From Apteryx mantelli (Eukaryota > Chordata > Aves > Apterygiformes > Apterygidae), in contig NC_089994.1 of NCBI RefSeq assembly GCF_036417845.1, positions 14,092,001 through 14,156,000 on the forward strand: a stretch of DNA of 64,000 bases, written 5' to 3'. Made by a program: the position numbers and the translations under genes. Below are positions 54,027 through 64,000 of this stretch, in pieces (the first letter of the stretch is position 1; the number at the start of each line of letters is the position of its first letter). The notes beneath the pieces are model-generated. The model saw only the letters and a program-made list of their open reading frames with translations, searched no databases and was not told where the DNA came from.

Positions 54027-57000
54027 GTCAAGTATCGTCCGGCGGCCAACACCGTCGTTCGTGGGGGTAGATCTGGGCCAGGTGATGAGCGTCGGCCACG
54101 CCGAGGGCTTGCCTGGGTGGGGTGGGCAGCGGGCTGACAGCTCTGCAGGCCGCGAGGGGCTCGGGTGCTCCAGCCTGGGCCCCTGTGCAACGCCGGCCGG
54201 GGAGTCGTGCTCTGCTGGCTGTAACCTCGGCATCCGGGTGAAGTCCGATCGCTCGCGACCCCTGGTTTCCTTGTAGCCCTGCCTTAGGTGCGGTGCCTGG
54301 TTTGGCTGAGGCCGTCACAGTCTTGAGGAGCAGGGTTGGATGTTTCCTAGCCGTTAGGCGGATCGTTAAATATCCTCTGTTGTGGAGTTCATACCCAGTT
54401 AACTGGTTCTCAGAGCTGATCAGGTGAAATATCTGATATATGCTTTAGTTTTGACAGGGACAGAATGGGCCTTCTAGGGCTGTAGTCAGAGGCCTTTACC
54501 ATCCCTCTGTGATAATCAAAGGATAGATAACAAACACTATTTTAGCCTTAAAGTATTCTCATATACTGCACTGCAGCCTTGAGTGGTGTTTTTGTGCAGG
54601 CCCATGTTGCTCCAGATGACAGGTGGGAAGGTGCTCTCAACATGGTAGATGTGTTACCTGGCCTGTTCTCATAAGGACAAGTCCTGTCAAATGACCTGAT
54701 TCAGATCCAGTTCAGTGAGATCATTCATCGGATCATCACTGCAGAACCAAGTGATTTTACAGAAAATATTTGACAGGCAGCTCATAATTGAGTATCACCT
54801 GGTGTGTGCCGTTGCATGTGTTTTTTACAATCTTATGCTAAGTAAGACAGCATGCTGACTGTGTGTGTTGAACTGGAGTATAATTTCTGCTTTACAAATT
54901 GACAATTTCAGATGCTTAGATACTGTGAAGCTTTTCTAACCAAACAGTTTTTGGTGACAAAGCAGGGAAAATACCTCTAATCCAGTTAAATGTCTGTTTA
55001 CTGGCCCATTGAGTTCTGGTTAGTGTAGCTATGAGAAATGCCATGAAATTCTTTGTGAGAGGTAGGATCTGCCACAATGTCCTTGCCAAATGGACCTCTA
55101 TTCTCTGTTGTGCAGTTTACATTTGTCATTCTTTGGCATTTCACATATTATAAATTCTGGAGTTCTGGGTGAAAGGCAGTCTATAAATGTAAAACATTAT
55201 TATAGCCTAGGATTGTATGTCCCCAGTGTATTGGTTCTGTTTAAGCCAGTGTAAGCCCATCAAGTGAAATAGCTTTAATATAACTTTGTCTTGTAAGGTG
55301 TTTTTCAAAACAGACTGCTTATCCCCAGAACACTTTATGAACATTAAATATAAGAGATAAATAGTGGCAGAAGGAGAGTAAAAGAAGAACCATTGCCAAT
55401 GGAAGTGTAGCTGTTGTAGCTAGATTTTTTTTTTAAAAAAAAGCTTTTCCCCCAGGATTTCATTGAAAGCAGTTTTTGGCTAGAGTTGTAGATAATTCAC
55501 AGTGATTTATGTAGGGTGAAGCAGAAGAAATTTTCCTTTCTGGTTCTTAATAATCAGTAGTGCTCTGCTGAGGACTGGATTTTTCCCCTTTTCTGTTTTC
55601 TGGCTTATCTATTGTTAAATACATTTACCTTGTTGTGCACTTTTGGGCTCTCTTGGGTGGCTTCTCCCTGCACAGGAATGTAGCATGCGGCTGGGTAGGT
55701 GGATATATATTGCTGAGAATAAAGTCCGTCTTCCAGAATTGCATTCTTGGGAGGCCGGCATTCAATACAAACGTGTTTTGGTTGGATCTGTGCTGATAAG
55801 CTTTGTCCTCTTTCCCTTAAATACCAAACAAAGGGAAGTATTACGAATTGTATATCATGCACTTTAGCTGACATGAACCAGCTTTCAGATGTTGTTAATT
55901 GCATTCATTGCAAATCTCTTTAAAAAATACCATTTACGTTTTTCAATTTTAACTGATAATCTATAATTTGGACAGGGAACCCAAATTTAATGAGGATTTT
56001 TATATTTAGAAGAAAAGAATCACGTTAAGTGTGGAAAATTGGAAACTGACTTCCAATTTTTTTTTTCTGAAGTTAAAAAGATGTAATTTCTTAATTTCTG
56101 TTAAATAGATGCATTCTGAAGTACTGTTACAAGTGACTTAGTATTGAATAACTTTTGCCAGTCAGGTTAGCAAAAACTAGCTGTTGCAAACTAGTTATAA
56201 ACTATCTTTACTTGATTGTGTTCATAAGTAAGAGTTGTTTTTCTAAAAGCTGCAAATTGATCCAACATGCTGATCTAAATCTGAACCTGATGGTTCTCAG
56301 AATAGTGTTTATAAGCATGTGATATATATATAACCTGACACTTTCCAGTTCCCCTTTTAAGCACAAGCCTTTGCAGTCATTTCCTGTTCTCCTATATAGC
56401 AGTTTGTGACTTTCTACAGTTGGGACACAATATGACTATATCTCATTATTGTGAAAGCTGGTTTAGCTCCAGCATTGTAGCTGAGATTAGAATCGGTAGT
56501 AGTAGACTACTGATCTAGTATCAGCTATAACCATTGCTCTAATTATAGACAAATCTGTTTTGGTTTATATATAGTTAAGATAGTGATTAGAGATGCTAGT
56601 TTTAACCACAGTATTTGTCCTTTCTAAAATGCCATCGTAGTCATTAAATCTATCAGTCTGTAACTGCCCAAACTCTTCTAGCTCTGCTAAAACTGTTGAT
56701 TTTACAGTAACTTTACCAGGGACATGACACTCTTACACATTTCTGGTGTAAAGATGGCTTTAAAGTGATCTTCAACCTTTTTTTCATTTGTAGAAGCTAG
56801 GTTTCCCAGCATCTGGGGAAGAATGGAGGGCCCTGCATAAAGAATTTAAGCCTACTGACTGCAGGCTTGCTGGTTGTTGTTGTCGAACCTCTTAGAAGGA
56901 GGCTATGGGCCTCCAAGAGTTTGCATATCACTGTCTGAAAATTGAAGTCGTGGCATTCACGTGTGCAGTACTAACCTCTTTTTGTTTTCGCAGATATGAC

Positions 57001-60000
57001 AATAGTGAGAGGAAACAAACTGGAAATGTGAATTGGCCAACTTTTAGTATAACAATTTGAAATTATGTAGCTACTTAGTAGTACTGTGTAGATCTGTTAC
57101 TGAGTTCTCTCCAGGTCTGCTCTCAAAGAATAAAAAGTGTCTGTAGTGATGAATCAGGAGGTCTGAATTCTGCATTTGACTGCTGAAAAGTGTTCTTATT
57201 GCTCTTTCTTTTGTAGACTTCAGGACAAGGGCAAACTTCTAAGCCTTTATCCTTGCTCTCTTGTGTGGGTAATCGCATAGTTGGTTGTGATAAATTTGGG
57301 GGTGTTTTTTTTCATTTATCATTTGTGACTGTCAGTCAATTGCAGGAACAAATGAAAACTAGTCATGTCAATAACTTTTAAAAAACCTTCTTTTTCCTTT
57401 CATGTGAGTTAAAACAGGAGGTCAAATGTTTGGATCTGTCATGATGTGAAGAGAGAGAGAAGGAAGGTGATGACATACTGGGAACTTTGAAATGTTGGGG
57501 TTTAGGAAATACTTGAGATCATTAGCAGATGATGTCAAAAATCAGCCATCACAGTGCTGTGCTAGGCACTAGTTAAGAATTACTTGTTTTGTCAATGCGA
57601 AATTCAGATCCTTGAGAAACAATTTGTTTTGCATATAGCGGCATTGCTTCTGATTAATTTCCTAATCCATTGAGATAAATGTGAATATGGAAAAGTTTTC
57701 AAGTTGGTTTCAGTCTAGCTATGGCAAAAATAAACGGTTATCCATGGGATTTCTTCTCTGAGACTGTCTAATTGTAGAGAGCTAGGAAATTACTTTGTGA
57801 CAGAGCAAAGCATCTAAACACGTGAGTTATGGAGAAGCAATGATGTTGGTATAGATTCCTGGCTCTTTACATAAAAATCTGGAGAATCTTTCTAATAGTA
57901 TCTTAATATTTGAGCTCTGTAATTTTATTCTGTGTCAAGCTGTTAAGACTGCCTTGGTCAATATTTGGATCATCTCCTAGGAAAGATGCTTCTGTTGAAA
58001 AATCTGGAGGAGCAGTAATTCAGCAAGTGATCTGTCTAGGTTTTAATTTTAGGGGCAGCTGTACTTTGGAGTTGCTGTTGATCAGATATTTTTCATCTGG
58101 TGTGGTAACTGAAGGCCAAGTTATTCTTTCTTTTTCTTTGTTTAACTGCACTTAGAATTTTGTTATGGTTGTAGAGGGGTAAGATGTTAGCCTCATATCC
58201 TAAATTGGTTTAGACTATTGCAGTGCAGAGTTACACCCGTGGTGTCCTCTGCTGAAAGTGGTTGTAAGTGACCTAATGATTACACAATTCCCATGATGTA
58301 GTGTTCCAGGCATTCGGGATTCCTTAGCATGAAAACTGTGGTGGTAACTGCATATCATCAGACCATAATCAGTCTGGTGCAAGTGTTATGTATAAGAAGT
58401 GTGGGTTTTGAGACTGCTTCATTTACTGTTTTGAAATCTATTGCTCTGTAGATCCCAATTATAAAACTAAGTATTTTTTTTTCTTTTTGCTTTTGTATTA
58501 AGTGTAGTCCTTGTACATACAGGATAGTTATTATATGATCAAGAAAAACACCCTTGTGCTGCAGAAAAATCAGGGTTTAGGTTAGATTATTTTTTTTTAA
58601 GTCCTGTTAGCTGTCTTGAAAATACCAAGGTTGTTTTATTTCCTCTTTAGAGGTCTGTCCTGGCACCTGCATGCTGGCAGCAATGACATCTGGACCATGC
58701 AGCTGTGGCCAGAACACTAAGAGTTCCTCATTTCCTTTTGTTTTGTTGTTTGCTGTTTGTTTTTGTTGCTGTTGTTGTTTTTTTATTCAAATTTGCCATA
58801 TACTTTAAAAGAGGAAAATTTAGAGTAATTGTGATGCTGCTTGTTCAGGACAGTAGGTCATTCTGTATTTTTATTAAAGTAGAAGCACTGTTGGACTGTT
58901 CCTTAGTATACTTAGTGAGGCCCATTTAGGGGGAAGAAAGATGCGGAAGGTTTGAAGAATGCACAGTGGTGGACTGGAGATTCAGGACTGGATATTATGC
59001 AATGGAAGTTGAACTAAATAAGTGACAGCTGTCCCACACTGGTATATTCTGTGGAAAATGTCTGAATCCGAATTCATTTGGAAAGCAGCGATATGTTATC
59101 TAGAACAATTAAATTATGTGCATTAGATATTTGCTTACGTTCATTCGAGTCAGGGCATCTTTGAAACAGTCTGACTCCACTGCTCCCATTTGGTGATTGG
59201 AAGCCTTGCACTCTAGCTGTGGCATTTCACTGATGCTGGCCTGATGTGAGGAGTTTGGCTAAAAGATGCTATATCTAGGAAGGTGACCTTCTTCATACCT
59301 GTTAGGCACTACTACTGGTATGTAGTTATTTTGTTGTGATGAGGACAAAATCTTTCAAGTGTACCAATTTTAACTTTCAGCGCAGGGATGTGGAACCTTT
59401 AGCCCACAGGACAAATTCGATCCAGGATCCACACCATACTTGTACTATCTGTGTGCATTCGCTTTCCTGCTGCAGCCACCAATAGATTACTGAGAATATA
59501 ATGAAGCTGGTGGTGCCGGTACAGCAAGGAGAGTGCTGCTATGCTCGAGCACAGAGGAAATGGAGCAGAGGGAGTGATAGATTTTTCTTTCTGCTTGGGT
59601 GATTGAAAATAATGCTAGGATACAGAGGAAAGGGAGAATTCTTGCAGTTTTGTGAAAGATATTTGTACCTGATTAAAAAATAACATCCTAATATGGTCTT
59701 CTCCTTTTTGATCCCTTATTAAGATGTAACATCTACAGTATTAGTAACAGAAGAGATAGCTTTCCATGAAATAAATATTTGTTGTCTGTTCATTTAACAC
59801 TTATGACGAGAATAAACAAATCTATTTTATGTTGTCACACAGCTCAAGTAGTAGCCAGCAGGGAGAAACTTGGAGTAGTCCTCTGTAAATGTAATATAGT
59901 TAATATTTTAGACAACCAACCCAGAGTTTGAAAAGAAGTATGAAGATCGCCTTTTAACTCTAACGCATTTTCTGGTTGTGGTTGTGGAGACGTGTTTGTA

Positions 60001-63000
60001 GCTCTTTCACTTTGACCAGATATTTTACCAGCCAGTTCAGTGTGATTTTTATTAACAGTTGTTGATGGTGGTCAATAAAATGCCATACTGGAATTTCAGA
60101 CATGGCTGTGATGTGATTTTTAGTGCATATATAAGGAAGCAGAAAATGGATTCTTTTCACTGCAAGTCTGTGGTGTTTTTGTCTCTTGAACATTGTATTT
60201 CTTTTTGGTCACTCTGTTTCAGGAAGCATACAGGAGAAGGGGAGGGAAGTTTCAGAAAAGGACCACAGATGTGGTCAATGGTTTCCATGCAAGGAATCGC
60301 TAAGCAGTCCACAGCTTCCTAGCTTTGAAAAGACAGCTAAGAGGAGGATACCACAGAGGTCTGTGGAAGTAAGGCGGGGGGCAGGCCTGTTCTTATAATT
60401 TTTCTTTATCAAAGTTTGTTTTAATCTTCCTACTATTCTTCACATACAAATGAGCTTGCTCATGTCTAAGACAGAGGATGCGAAGTCATCTCCTTGAAGT
60501 AAGGATGAGAGAAATGATTTCATGATGGGGAAATGGAAACTTGATAAAATAGGTTGCTAACTCTTTATAGAAGTTGGAGTGTTCTGTTTATGATGCAGTT
60601 ATTTGCTGATATCCTGCTGCCATTTGGGATTTATAAGGTTGATACACTGCTGAAAATGTGCATGATGACTATTAAGATTAGGAAGGAGTACAAAGTTTAA
60701 ACTTGGAAGGGAGAATTCCCTGATTTTAAGCTTTGAGTTTGTATTTGACATGCTAACAGACATACTTGAATGCCTAACAATGCTATTAACTATGCATATG
60801 AATAGATGCTCTAATATTTCTTTTGTTAAGCTTGGTTAAATAATACAGATGGGTTTGGGCATCAACTGAGAAACCTGAAATCAGAAAATCAGAACTGACA
60901 ATGTTAAAAATGTATTTCAAGACATAGCTTGCTTTCTATATTATAAACTAAACACGGATCTTTTGAAGGTCTGGCAAATGAGGAAGGGAGACTTGTAATT
61001 AGAAATCAAAAAACAGCTGACTCAGCAAGACTGGTACATGCCACTGATTCACTAGTCACTATTAATGGACTTTCGGTCATAACACAGTGACAAGCAGGGT
61101 GTTATGGATTCTTCTGCAGACAAATTGATCTTTTTTATGTGTTTCAAATTTTAACTTGCATAATTTCTCTTACATCATATCTTATGAGTTATACTGAGTT
61201 TCTGTGACTTAATTACAAAACATAGGGTTACTTAGAGTAGGCGACATAGAATGTGAAGTCTGTACAGGACAAATTCTATAAACCAGTGATGTCTTTAGTT
61301 TGACTGAAGAGACACTGAGATAGAGTTCAAGCAGGAAAAAAAGCATTATAAAAAATGCTGATTTGATAGAAGGGCAAATGTTTACTGGGGCCTTGCGGTA
61401 TCTCAGGCAACGTGAATTTAATTTCTATTTTTTAAAAAAGGTCAGAATGGCAAGTCTTCAATTTATGTTCTAATGAGAGCAACTGGAACTGTGTTAAAAC
61501 TTAAATTTGAAATGTGTGCTTTAATCACCAACTAGTCATTTGAGACTTAGAAAATGGAATATGGTAACTGTTACATGTATTCAATTGGAAGAAACAGTTG
61601 TTGCAATACTAGTAATGCTTTTTTTTTTTAGATAATGTAACTTTTTTACTAAAAAAGTTATTTCAACTTCTGTATGTATTTGTAGGACAATAATTTGAGT
61701 GGACTTTGTCTAGAGAAATGACCAAACGAGACACAGTGCAGCAGAAATAATAACTGCCTTTCTGTGGTAGCTGTGTAGTTTAGTCTTGGATAACTTTTCT
61801 ATCCAAATGCTGAACTTCTAGAAGGTCACCGATATAATGGGGAAGCTCAGTACAGTGTCATTTCATCAGATACTGTGCTAAGCCCAAAACACTTAAATCA
61901 TTTTAGTATGACTGTAAATTAAACCTAAGCTCTTCAGTACATTGTAGTTGATTGAATTCTAACAAACATTTTGTTCAGAAATTGAATGACTTGTTTTTAA
62001 TCTTTTTCAGGTCAAAGATCGGGGTCCAGAAGCCACAAGAAGATTTTTTAATTGGTTTTATTGGAGCATTAATTTGGGAGCTATTCTGTCTCTGGGAGGC
62101 ATTGCGTACATTCAACAGAACGTGAGCTTTGTTATTGGATATAGCATCCCAACAGTTTGCATTGGGATTTCATTCATGGTTTTCTTATGTGGTCAGAGTT
62201 TCTTCATCACAAAACCACCTGATGGTAGTGCCTTCACAGACATGTTTAAAATTCTCGCATACTCTTGTTGTTCAAGAAAGAGACATGTGGAGCATTCAAC
62301 TAATAGGTTTGTAAAGAGCTCTTTTGTATAGTCTGAATTCCAGTGAATCAGCCTAAGAATTGAAACTAGTTTGTTCAAACTAGCTGGCAGTAAGTCACTC
62401 TAGAGAATACACTAGAATATGCAATTTTGATTTGAGAACTGGAACTTCACAATTGGAGTCCTGGAGACGTATTCTGGGAGTTCTGGGATGAAAAAGAGAA
62501 ACATTTTGAGATCACTGGATCTCTGTGCTGCAAGATCAAGTTTGCTGTTTTCATTTGAATGCCATGTCCTGCTAGTCCAGAATCACTGGATGTAGAACAT
62601 TACCTAAGTATGCTGCTTTTAAGCATTAGTCAACTTTCTTCTTTGCTTAGGTATGTTTTTAAAAACCTCCTGATTCTGAAAACACTATCATCTGTCTTTA
62701 ATGTTTTAAGAGGCTTGATGGGCAGCTGAAGTGTGTACTGGCTTCTTCCCTCCCAACTGTTTCCCCTGCTCTAAGAGATGCCCATGGAATATTGGTGGCT
62801 GAATTTAGTCACTTTAGATGATGAGGGGTGTCAAGTACCTCCCCTGCTGTGGGATTTTGTGTGTTCAGATTGTAAAACAGTTTGATCATTTAGAATAACC
62901 TGTCTTTTGTGATACTGTTTCTAAGTTTTGCCTATTGCAGTGCTTAGTTATCTATATATGGGGGGGGGGCAGGAAGGATGGGAAATAAGGAAACCTTTAT

Positions 63001-63356
63001 AATGAAACATTTCAGCTTGTGCTTTCACTCACTGCTGATCCATTCTGGCCTAGTTGTTTTACAGTTTAAAAATAATTCTTACTTTGGAAATGCATGAGCT
63101 TTCCATAATAAAAGAAGTGTTACAAGGTTGCCAGTCAAGTCAGTTTTTGTTGTTGTTTAACTAAATGTTTCAAACTCTTTTCAAAAGTGAAGGCCAGGGA
63201 GTACTTCAACAGCCTCGCAAGCAAAGCTTGTTTGAGATGGCCAAGTTGTCTCGTGGAGGCCCATTCAGAGAAGATAAAGTAGAAGACGTGAAAGCTCTTG
63301 TCAAGATTATCCCTGTATTTTTGGCTTTGATACCTTACTGGACAGTGTATTTCCAA
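53442..63356 (+). CDS. SLC15A4: SLC15A4 (PHT1), exons 1-3 of a spliced gene (3' part outside window)
   Basis: Proton-coupled histidine and di/tripeptide transporter of the POT/PTR2 family. It resides in endolysosomes, where in mammals it also scaffolds TASL-IRF5 signalling downstream of TLR7-9. The spliced CDS is 53442-54026, 62011-62306 and 63188-63356, which is 1050 nt or 350 open codons. Visible hallmarks are an N-terminal E8-xxx-L12-L13 acidic dileucine motif, a Gly run (16-24), E45-x-x-E48-R49 (the ExxER proton-coupling motif of TM1), GGWLAD at 93-98, and a full match to the second PTR2 signature around [13 protein letters not shown] (208-220). Membrane segments are roughly at 36-58, 75-95, 103-123, 166-190, 210-230, 238-258 and 335-350. 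The human protein is about 577 residues from memory, so about 40% lies beyond 64000. Confidence 0.95.
53486..53514. repeat. SLC15A4: (GGC)n trinucleotide repeat in SLC15A4 coding exon
   Basis: About eight consecutive GGC codons and one GGA encode glycines 16-24, directly after the dileucine sorting motif. Likely length-polymorphic and G-quadruplex prone. Confidence 0.8.
54027..62010. other. SLC15A4 intron 1
   Basis: About 8 kb. GC-rich for its first 250 bp, then AT-rich. A possible hAT-type repeat fragment lies near 59381-59440. No exon or RNA gene recognised. Confidence 0.85.
59381..59440. mobile_element. Possible hAT-type repeat fragment
   Basis: 'cagggatgtggaacctttagcccacagg' resembles the 'caggggtgtgcaacctttggcccgcggg' end of amniote hAT elements. 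No opposite terminal repeat or 8-bp duplication found. Confidence 0.3.
62011..62306 (+). CDS. SLC15A4: SLC15A4 exon 2
   Basis: Encodes residues 196-293 plus two bases of codon 294. It starts [15 protein letters not shown] and contains the PTR2 family signature, [30 protein letters not shown] and SCCSRKR. The acceptor is TCTTTTTCAG ending at 62010. The donor is AATAG|GTTTGT; a better-looking GTAAAG four bases further on would break the frame into exon 3, so it was not used. Confidence 0.95.
62307..63187. other. SLC15A4 intron 2
   Basis: About 0.9 kb. Contains a G9 homopolymer near 62960-62968; nothing else recognised. Confidence 0.85.
63188..63356 (+). CDS. SLC15A4: SLC15A4 exon 3
   Basis: Completes S294 and encodes residues 295-350. 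It contains [35 protein letters not shown] and [15 protein letters not shown], matching the recalled human order ([28 protein letters not shown]). The acceptor is TTTTCAAAAG ending at 63187 and the donor GTGAGT starts at 63357. It leaves in phase 0. Confidence 0.95.
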
Positions 63357-64000
63357 GTGAGTATTTCCAAATGTCTAACTTTCTATTTTACATGTCTAAA
63401 AATAGAATTTCAAACATAAGGGCCATAACTTCATGTTCTCCCATCTGCATTTGGAAGGTCTAGGGGCACTATCATTAAACTGCAGTTCTGAGCCTAGGTT
63501 GTAAATCCAACTCCTCCCTGAAAATTACCCCACAGAGCAGTGACCAGGAGGAAATGCTTGAAAGCTTTCTGGGGGGAAGTGTTCTGTAAAGTTACAGTTA
63601 GCATTCAGTGTCTGTGATCGTAGAGAAGATGGGTATTGAACAAGATTTTCCAGAGCTCCATTACTGACTGTTTCACTTCTTTAATACCCATGTGCTCTAT
63701 AACGATAACTCCTTTCCTTTCACACACCCCAGGCTGCATCTCAGAGATCACTTTAATAATATTGTGTTAGGAAAAATAATACTGAGTAATGGTAACTTCG
63801 TTCATTTCTTGGATACAATAGCTAGGGAAAGCCGTAGCTTAGTAGTAGTAGTATTAGCTTAGCGGTATGCCCAAGGTATCTAATTTCACATTTTTCTGGG
63901 TCTCTTTCATAAATATGAAGCTTCCCCTGAAGCTGAGAGATGAAAAATGATTACTAAGAATACTCCCCCAAAAAATCAATATTTTGACTTGATAATTAAA
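63357..64000. other. SLC15A4 intron 3 (partial)
   Basis: Begins GTGAGT and runs to the window edge; no further exon seen. Confidence 0.85.

Larger units (their letters stand above)
52930..54290. promoter_or_regulatory. SLC15A4: CpG island at SLC15A4 promoter / exon 1
   Basis: Very GC- and CpG-rich, with (CCG)n-type runs near 53203-53230. A CACGTGAC E-box, a CCAAT box and GC boxes all lie within 190 bp upstream of the SLC15A4 ATG, and no TATA box is visible. Boundaries are by eye. Confidence 0.85.

Noticed and set aside
54027..54137. Read-through of SLC15A4 exon 1 to the in-frame stop at 54135-54137
   Set aside because: The sequence after FGADQ departs from the family, while exon 2 supplies the expected [13 protein letters not shown]; this is intron.
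52834..54276. 480-codon plus-strand and 360-codon minus-strand ORFs over SLC15A4 exon 1
   Set aside because: Off-frame or antisense readings of the GC-rich promoter and exon 1; the true frame is fixed by POT-family motifs.
62307..62310. Alternative SLC15A4 exon 2 donor GTAAAG after AGGTTT
   Set aside because: A better match to the donor consensus, but it would put a TGA stop at the start of exon 3; the GTTTGT donor keeps the frame and matches the recalled human alignment.
1..64000. tRNA, rRNA, CRISPR arrays, endogenous retroviral genes
   Set aside because: Looked for on both strands by eye; no cloverleaf with A/B boxes, regularly spaced repeats, or retroviral motifs could be supported.

Overview
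This is vertebrate nuclear DNA: AT-rich, intron-dominated, with two GC-rich CpG islands and no long uninterrupted gene. Reading splice sites and conserved protein fragments by eye gives two protein-coding genes in head-to-head orientation. On the minus strand is GLT1D1 (glycosyltransferase 1 domain containing 1): ten consecutive coding exons between 48911 and 4352 join in frame, phase by phase, into exactly 260 codons. The C-terminal exons lie beyond the left edge. On the plus strand is SLC15A4 (PHT1, the endolysosomal peptide/histidine transporter): three exons from 53442 to 63356 join into exactly 350 codons. The rest lies beyond the right edge. GLT1D1 and SLC15A4 are, from memory, also divergent neighbours on human chromosome 12q24, so the gene order supports the calls.

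The organism is most likely a sauropsid, with a crocodilian or turtle preferred over a bird. Both proteins are clearly orthologous to the human ones but well diverged (GLT1D1 roughly two-thirds to three-quarters identical by eye, compared with recalled human sequence). I see no Alu, L1 or other mammal-type young repeat load. Instead there are old, still legible relics: a MIR/CORE-SINE, a CR1-like 3' end, and many copies of the short 'attgaagtcaatgg' / 'aaagttaagca' type amniote repeats that are common in turtles and crocodilians. Legible old repeats suggest a slowly evolving genome.

Layout: 1-4351 is GLT1D1 intron; 4352-48911 holds GLT1D1 exons 10 to 1 separated by introns of 0.9-10 kb; 48400-49420 is the GLT1D1 CpG island; 49420-52930 is intergenic; 52930-54290 is the SLC15A4 CpG island with promoter and exon 1; 54027-62010 is SLC15A4 intron 1; 62011-62306 and 63188-63356 are exons 2 and 3; the window ends in intron 3.

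The most surprising item is a 332-bp DNA transposon copy (25382-25713) inside GLT1D1 intron 5. It closely resembles the mammalian Tigger1 (pogo/Tc1-mariner) consensus at both ends, with an internal deletion and TA target-site duplications. In a sauropsid this would suggest horizontal transfer or an under-described lineage of this family. I found no evidence for a wholly new biological system. Other points are a CLEAR-like CACGTGAC motif in the promoter of the lysosomal transporter, and an 8-bp identity at both ends of SLC15A4 intron 1.
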